Shown here one piece after another: positions 59,823 through 64,000 of a stretch of DNA of 64,000 nt. The position numbers and the translations under genes were made by a program. The notes under the pieces are model-generated. The model was not told the origin of the DNA and ran no database searches. It saw only the letters and a program-made list of their open reading frames with translations. This DNA comes from Blastococcus sp. LR1 (GTDB lineage: Bacteria > Actinomycetota > Actinomycetes > Mycobacteriales > Geodermatophilaceae). Every line of letters starts with the position of its first letter. The first letter of the stretch is position 1. The stretch spans positions 124,001 to 188,000 of the forward strand of contig NZ_JAIUJY010000006.1 of the NCBI RefSeq assembly GCF_020166105.1, written 5' to 3'.

Positions 59823-62012
59823 GTGACCGCCCCCCGCGTCGACGAGGACGCCCTGCTCCGCTGCGCCGACGAGCCGATCGCGATTCCCGGGGCCGTCCAG
59901 CCGCACGGCGTGCTCCTGGCGGCGACCGAGCCCGACCTCGCCGTCGTCGTCTCCTCGGCCAACGCCGGAGCGGTGCTCGGCCGGTCCGGCGGCACCCTCG
60001 ACGACTACCTCACCGCCGACGACGCTGCCCGGCTGCGCGAGGCGCTCGCCGGCGACCTCGCCGAGGTCAACCCGCTGCGGGTCACCGTGGCCGGCGCCGA
60101 GGTGGACCTCGTCCTGCACCGCGTCGACGGGCTCCTGATCACCGAGTGGGAGCTGGTGGCGGGCGCCGAGCAGGCCGGTGCGGCGTGGCACCGCCGGCTG
60201 CCCACCGTCCTGCAGCGGCTGTCGGCCAGCGCCACCCTCGAGGAGCTCAGCGAGGTGCTGGCCCGCGACGTCCGCACCCTCACCGGCTTCGACCGCGTGA
60301 TGATCTACCGCTTCGACGACGCCTGGAACGGCGAGGTCATCGCCGAGGACCGCCGCGAGGACCTGGAGCCGTTCCTCGGACTGCACTACCCGGCCAGCGA
60401 CATCCCCGCCCAGGCCCGCGCCCTCTACACGAGCAACTGGATGCGGATCATCCCGGACGCCGGCTACCAGCGGGTGCCGCTCGACCCGCCCATCAACCCG
60501 CTCACCGGCCGGCCGCTGGAGCTCTCGGGCTCGATCCTGCGCAGTGTCTCGCCGGTGCACCTGGAGTACCTGGCCAACATGGGCGTCGTCTCGTCGATGT
60601 CGGTCTCCCTGATCGACCGCGGCAAGCTGTGGGGCCTCATCTCCTGCCACCACTACGCCGGCCCGCACCGGCCCTCCTATCCCGACCGCCAGGCCGCGGA
60701 GTTCCTCGGCCGCACCGCCTCGCTGCTGCTGCCCACCCTGGCGGCGTCGGGTGAGACCGACGGCCTGGTCGAGGTGGCCCGGCGCACCGCGGAGCTGACC
60801 GCCGCCGTGGGCCGCACCCCCCGGGCGCTGGCGACCGCCCTGACCGAGGAGGACGTGACGGTCCTCGACCTGCTGCCCGCCGGCGGTGCCGCCGTCCGGC
60901 TCGACGGCCAGCTGCGGCTGCTCGGCACCACCCCGCCGGCCGAGCGGGTGCTGCCGCTGGTCCGCGCGCTGCTGGACGCCGGCATCGACGCCACCGACGC
61001 CGCCTCAACCCTGGTCCCCGACGCCGCCGACCTCGCGGAGAGCGCCAGCGGCGTGCTCGTCGTCCCCGTCGGCGGCGAGGACTTCCTCGCCTGGTTCCGG
61101 CCGGAGACGCTGCGCGAGGTCACCTGGGGCGGCAACCCGTACCAGTCGAAGACGGCGCAGACCGACGACGGCCCCCGGCTGAGCCCACGGCGCTCGTTCG
61201 ACGCGTGGAGCGAGACGGTGCGGGAGACCTCGCGGCCGTGGCACGAGCACGAGGTCGCCGCCGCACGGACGCTGGCCGGCCACCTCGCCGCCGCGACGCT
61301 CAACCGCGCCTCCGAGGACAACCGGCTGGCCGGCGCCCTGCAGCGCACGCTGCTGCTCGAGGAGCTGCCGAAGGTGCCCGGCGTCGCGCTCGCCGCCCGC
61401 TACCGGGCGAGCGCGGACGACGTCGTCGGCGGGGACTGGTACGACCTGGTGCCGCTGCCCAGCGGCCGGCTCTCCATCGTGCTCGGCGACGTCGCCGGGC
61501 ACGGCCTGGCCGCCGCAGCGGTCACCGCCCAGCTGCGGCACGCCCTGCGCGCGCACCTGCTCCGCGCCGCCGGCCCCGCCGCCGCCCTGGACGGGCTCAA
61601 CGAGGTCATCGGCGCGCTGCTACCGGGGGAGATGGCGACCGTCGTCGTGGCCGAGCTCGACCCGGACAGCGGCGAGGTCGTTCTCGCCAGCGCCGGGCAC
61701 CTGCCCGTGCTGCACGCCGGCTCCGTTGGTGCCGAGTACGTGATGGACGGCCGCGGTCCCGCGCTCGGAATCCTGGACGCGCCGTCCTATACCGAGACCC
61801 GGCTGACACTGGCCGGGGACGACCGGCTGCTGCTGTTCAGCGACGGACTGGTGGAGCGGGCGGCCGCGGGGCTCGCGGCCGGTCTCGACGCGCTGCGGGA
61901 GGCCGTCGGCACCGGGCCGACCGCTCCCGAGCAGCTCCTGGACGCCGTGCTCGGCGCCCTCAACCCCCCGAGCACCGACGACGTCACGCTGCTCGGGATC
62001 GCGCGGACCTGA
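59823..62012 (+). CDS. Bacteriophytochrome-PP2C phosphatase fusion
   Basis: A 729-residue light-sensing phosphatase. The photosensory part (about 1-505) is complete: PAS with the biliverdin Cys at position 14 (LLRCADEPIAIPGAVQPHG), GAF with PASDIP (190-195), H246 in SPVHLEYL, H276 in SCHH, and PHY with the PRRSF tongue motif (455-459). The output domain (about 510-729) is a RsbU/SpoIIE PP2C with GGDWYD (536-541), GDVAGHG (555-561) and FSDGLVERA. It should dephosphorylate the STAS protein encoded just upstream when red/far-red light changes the chromophore. No heme oxygenase gene is in the window; biliverdin must come from elsewhere. The last 66 bases of the gene are duplicated 1658 bases further on. 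Confidence 0.92.
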   Translation: MTAPRVDEDALLRCADEPIAIPGAVQPHGVLLAATEPDLAVVVSSANAGAVLGRSGGTLDDYLTADDAARLREALAGDLAEVNPLRVTVAGAEVDLVLHRVDGLLITEWELVAGAEQAGAAWHRRLPTVLQRLSASATLEELSEVLARDVRTLTGFDRVMIYRFDDAWNGEVIAEDRREDLEPFLGLHYPASDIPAQARALYTSNWMRIIPDAGYQRVPLDPPINPLTGRPLELSGSILRSVSPVHLEYLANMGVVSSMSVSLIDRGKLWGLISCHHYAGPHRPSYPDRQAAEFLGRTASLLLPTLAASGETDGLVEVARRTAELTAAVGRTPRALATALTEEDVTVLDLLPAGGAAVRLDGQLRLLGTTPPAERVLPLVRALLDAGIDATDAASTLVPDAADLAESASGVLVVPVGGEDFLAWFRPETLREVTWGGNPYQSKTAQTDDGPRLSPRRSFDAWSETVRETSRPWHEHEVAAARTLAGHLAAATLNRASEDNRLAGALQRTLLLEELPKVPGVALAARYRASADDVVGGDWYDLVPLPSGRLSIVLGDVAGHGLAAAAVTAQLRHALRAHLLRAAGPAAALDGLNEVIGALLPGEMATVVVAELDPDSGEVVLASAGHLPVLHAGSVGAEYVMDGRGPALGILDAPSYTETRLTLAGDDRLLLFSDGLVERAAAGLAAGLDALREAVGTGPTAPEQLLDAVLGALNPPSTDDVTLLGIART

Positions 62013-62015
62013 GGG
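61947..62015 (+). repeat. Left 69-bp direct repeat (attL-like)
   Basis: The last 66 bases of the phytochrome-phosphatase gene plus three more. Matches 63605-63673 at 68 of 69 positions; the one difference (61967 C, 63625 G) is silent in the reading frame. The copy here keeps the gene intact. Confidence 0.95.
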
Positions 62016-62054
62016 CCACGAGCGCTAGGGCACGGGCCACGAGCGCTGGGGCAC
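62013..62054 (+). repeat. Two 21-bp tandem units at the left inner edge
   Basis: GGGCCACGAGCG-type units at 62013-62033 and 62034-62054, identical except for one base (A or G at unit position 15). They lie directly inside the left direct repeat and could be recombinase-binding arms or slippage products. Confidence 0.75.
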
Positions 62055-62172
62055 GGGGGCGATAGGTGCGCTCTCGTCGCGGCGGACCGTGGTTCAGGAC
62101 GTATTGCTAAGTGCGGGCTACAGGGCTGCGGTTGAGGACGCGCTTCGCGCTTCACGCTTCTACTCGAGGAGG

Positions 62173-62601
62173 CTATGTCCGTCCGAGAATGATGCTTAGG
62201 CACGCCTGCATCTCTGAGAGCACGTGATTGGCCTCTGATCGACTTGGCATCGCGCCGGCGCGATGCATGTAAGTGTTTCGTCGATCCACGATCTGGGCTT
62301 GATACGCCGACCGCTGAGCATCTGAGAGCACCCCGTGCTGCTTGAGCGTGGTCAAGTAGGCTCCTAGACTATTACCTGACTGAGCCCATCTCCGGAGTCT
62401 GATCAGCTCGCTTAGAGATGTATCGAGTGCGCGGGTGGTGTGGAGTAGGGCGAGGAGCCATCCGTTGTCGTTGGACAGCCGTCCAGCGCTCACAATTCGG
62501 TTGAACTCGCCGTATATGTCGGTCAGGAGGCTTGAGGCCGACAGAGTCTGGTGTGCTCCCACAATCACTCGGAGCGTGTCCACTCTACGACGGTAGGGCA
62601 T
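62173..62601 (-). CDS. HEPN-like protein (R-N-x3-H motif)
   Basis: A 142-residue helical protein. Near the C terminus is the HEPN-type signature RRNTYMHRAG: R108, polar N109, H113 (RNxxxH), as in HEPN ribonucleases. The rest is helical (LLTDIYGEFNRIVSAGRLSN; WLLALLHTTRALDTSLSELI). It lies in the repeat-flanked insertion, overlaps the upstream gene by 17 bases and has a GAGGAA RBS five bases before the ATG at 62601, so it is translated from the same message. HEPN proteins of this size are often toxins or abortive-infection RNases, though some are structural; activity here is inference. Confidence 0.75.
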   Translation of the reverse strand: MPYRRRVDTLRVIVGAHQTLSASSLLTDIYGEFNRIVSAGRLSNDNGWLLALLHTTRALDTSLSELIRLRRWAQSGNSLGAYLTTLKQHGVLSDAQRSAYQAQIVDRRNTYMHRAGAMPSRSEANHVLSEMQACLSIILGRT

Positions 62602-63481
62602 CAGTTTCCTCGTTCAGCAGCTCCGGAAAAAATCCCGCGAAGGCGGCCGCTCGGAATGGTTTGTATGGATCGAATGTTCGGGACGGCTCTGTCCTGAGCG
62701 AAGCGAAGTTTCGGTGGAAAGCGAGCCTAAATGGCCCGTCAAGGATGGCTTCGGCAGACCTCTCGAGGCCCTCTTCGGGCTTTTCTAACCCGTAATCTAG
62801 TTCCGTCGCGTCGCGGATGGCGGTTTCGATATGGCGAAGCCATGTTGCTCGCGACAATTCGGAGGGAAGGTCTAATACCAATCCCAAGCTAGACTGGCTA
62901 AGGAACGGCTTGGATCGCACCGGTTTTCGGTCCCTTGAGTTCAGTTCGGCCGTCGTCCGGCGGGACGCTCGGTTGTCGCCTTTGAGTGGGGCCTTGGCCT
63001 TGATCCCCGGTGTCCAGCCTTGCGAGAAGCGGGAGTAATGCGCTGGCCGCAGTCCCTCGACCAGGTCCGCGCTGACCGCCCGTTCCGCGCTCGGACCCGA
63101 TGGAAGCTGGTTAGCCCCCCGCTGGCCGAGTGGGTCGATATGGTCGATCAGCCCCGCCGTGCCCTCAATAGGTGCGAAGTGCGCCGCCTGGTGGTCGACG
63201 ACGACTGCGAGTGACGTTCCCGCGGGCAGTGCCAGTCTCGATAGAAGGTAGCGGGCCGGGTGGTGTCGCCCTACGCCCCAACGGTCCTTCCCCGTGGCCA
63301 AGAAATATGCCGTCAGATGGCCTTGGTGCAGGGCTAGAAGATCGGGTCCGTCCAGCAGGAATGGGTGGTCGGGGTGAGGAACCTGCTGCGCGCTATTGGG
63401 CAGGCGACTTTGCAGCTGGCGTAGTGCATCCCTGCGTCCGCTCACTGCGCCAACGTACTGTCGGAAGATCACGTCTGGCAC
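62585..63481 (-). CDS. Unrecognised 298-aa cargo protein
   Basis: A soluble 298-residue protein with no family known to me. Recognisable stretches: HPDHPFLLDGPDLLALHQGH with LTAYFLATGKDRWGVGRHHP, RYLLSRLALPAGTSLAVVVD, a basic middle (GIKAKAPLKGDNRASRRTTA) and a C-terminal region (PYKPFRAAAFAGFFPELLNE). The D...G-K-D and alternating hydrophobic pattern of the N-terminal part is reminiscent of nuclease folds, but no catalytic triad can be set. It precedes the HEPN-like gene on the same strand. It may be the antitoxin, a sensor, or a second effector. GTG start at 63481. Confidence 0.65.
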   Translation of the reverse strand: MPDVIFRQYVGAVSGRRDALRQLQSRLPNSAQQVPHPDHPFLLDGPDLLALHQGHLTAYFLATGKDRWGVGRHHPARYLLSRLALPAGTSLAVVVDHQAAHFAPIEGTAGLIDHIDPLGQRGANQLPSGPSAERAVSADLVEGLRPAHYSRFSQGWTPGIKAKAPLKGDNRASRRTTAELNSRDRKPVRSKPFLSQSSLGLVLDLPSELSRATWLRHIETAIRDATELDYGLEKPEEGLERSAEAILDGPFRLAFHRNFASLRTEPSRTFDPYKPFRAAAFAGFFPELLNEETDALPS

Positions 63482-63604
63482 ATACAGGCCTGGCGTGTTG
63501 CAGCGATAGCAAGTGCGCTTCGCCTACCTGACTCCCATGCGCCCCGAGGGCCAAGGTGGGTGCCCTCCGCGATCGGTACGGTGCACGGCGTGTGTCGGCC
63601 AGTG

Positions 63605-63673
63605 GTGCTCGGCGCCCTCAACCCGCCGAGCACCGACGACGTCACGCTGCTCGGGATCGCGCGGACCTGAGGG
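63605..63673 (+). repeat. Right 69-bp direct repeat (attR-like)
   Basis: Second copy of the phosphatase gene end (68/69 identity to 61947-62015). It ends exactly where the stop codon of the convergent gene begins (63674), so the insertion left that gene untouched. Confidence 0.95.
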
Positions 63674-64000
63674 TCAGCCGCCCAGCTTGTGGACCTGGGC
63701 AGCGACCCAGCCGGACAGGCAGTACAGCGCCGCGTGCCCCTCGGGGGAGGCGTAGCCCTGCTCGAAGCGGATGGCCTCGAGCATCTCGGTGCTGTCGACG
63801 TCACCGCCGCGGAAGAAGCGGTCCATGAGCTGCCCGGAGTCGGTGGGGCTCACGAAGTAGCCCGCGATGCCCACGGCGACGTTGTCCGGGATGGTGAGGC
63901 TCACCGGCGCGTGCGCCATCGAGCCGCGGCGGTCGAGCAGCTGCTGGACCGCCGTCGTGATCTCCAGCTCGGTGGCCGGCAGCGTGCTTCGGCAGCTGAT
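63674..64000 (-). CDS. Hypothetical protein, C-terminal fragment
   Basis: The 109 visible C-terminal residues of a gene that starts beyond the right edge. Readable parts: LPATELEITTAVQQLLDRRG, SLTIPDNVAVGIAGYFVSPT, FFRGGDVDSTEMLEAIRFEQ and GHAALYCLSGWVAAQVHKLG. The polar helical content suggests a soluble protein. An internal ATG at 63919 is not the start, because the frame continues upstream to the edge with similar content. Family unknown. Confidence 0.6.
   Translation of the reverse strand: MSCRSTLPATELEITTAVQQLLDRRGSMAHAPVSLTIPDNVAVGIAGYFVSPTDSGQLMDRFFRGGDVDSTEMLEAIRFEQGYASPEGHAALYCLSGWVAAQVHKLGG

Larger units (their letters stand above)
61947..63673. mobile_element. 1.66-kb repeat-flanked insertion without recombinase
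   Basis: The segment between the two 69-bp repeats has clearly lower GC than the flanking genome and carries two genes on the minus strand. It is inserted at the 3' end of the phytochrome-phosphatase gene in such a way that the gene end is rebuilt, as in site-specific integration into gene ends. If one repeat is removed the phosphatase stop is followed at once by the convergent gene whose stop starts at 63674. There is no integrase, transposase or terminal inverted repeat inside; mobilisation in trans, loss of the integrase, or homologous exchange are all possible. Confidence 0.75.

Overview
The window is 64 kb of very GC-rich, densely coded DNA with many GTG starts. F420/LLM-type oxidoreductases, a 13E12-type HNH protein, DUF3048, DUF4407 and DUF1810 proteins, and abundant RsbU/V/W-type partner-switching parts point to a high-GC actinomycete. 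A member of the Geodermatophilaceae (Blastococcus, Modestobacter, Geodermatophilus) is my best guess; this is inference from gene content, not from a marker gene. I found no rRNA, tRNA or CRISPR array. All calls come from reading the sequence; no database search was run.

Left part (1-27 kb): mostly ordinary chromosome. An RsbQ-like hydrolase and an RsbP-like PAS-GAF-GAF-PP2C phosphatase form a stress-signalling pair (1.3-4.4 kb). Then come an acyl-CoA dehydrogenase pair, a secreted alkaline phosphatase, an extremely acidic lipoprotein, a 13E12/HNH protein, a tandemly duplicated two-gene secretory cassette (12.0-15.1 kb), an acyl-CoA ligase with an F420-type oxidoreductase, a GGDEF-EAL protein and an MFS transporter.

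Middle part (27-38 kb): a restriction-rich region, partly of visibly lower GC. It has a GmrSD-type DUF262/DUF1524 protein with a C-terminal RAMA-like domain, a beta-class DNA methyltransferase convergent with a three-gene McrBC-like operon (unknown protein, McrB-type GTPase, McrC nuclease), and a DUF4268 PD-(D/E)xK-like protein. It ends at a frameshifted AIM24-family gene and a glycine-rich membrane protein with a small partner.

Right part (40-62 kb): an NrtR-type regulator is divergent from an ADP-ribosylglycohydrolase/dual-specificity-phosphatase fusion that is followed by an HD hydrolase and a hypothetical. A palindrome between them is the likely operator. Next come an S15/CocE hydrolase, a NUDIX hydrolase, an LLM oxidoreductase, a second GGDEF protein, an ECF sigma factor, an SMP-30 lactonase, an Mrr-like nuclease, a single-chain biotin-dependent acyl-CoA carboxylase, a DUF3048 lipoprotein, a D-2-hydroxyacid dehydrogenase, a NERD protein and threonine dehydratase. 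A light-sensing partner-switching module follows: an RsbW-like kinase, a STAS antagonist, and a complete bacteriophytochrome photosensor fused to a PP2C phosphatase.

Right end (61.9-63.7 kb): the last 66 bases of the phytochrome-phosphatase gene plus three more are duplicated as a 69-bp direct repeat (one mismatch, silent in the reading frame). The repeats flank a 1.66-kb insertion of lower GC with two overlapping genes: an unrecognised 298-aa protein and a HEPN-like protein with an R-N-x3-H motif. No recombinase lies inside. This repeat-bounded two-gene cargo is my best candidate for an undescribed system.
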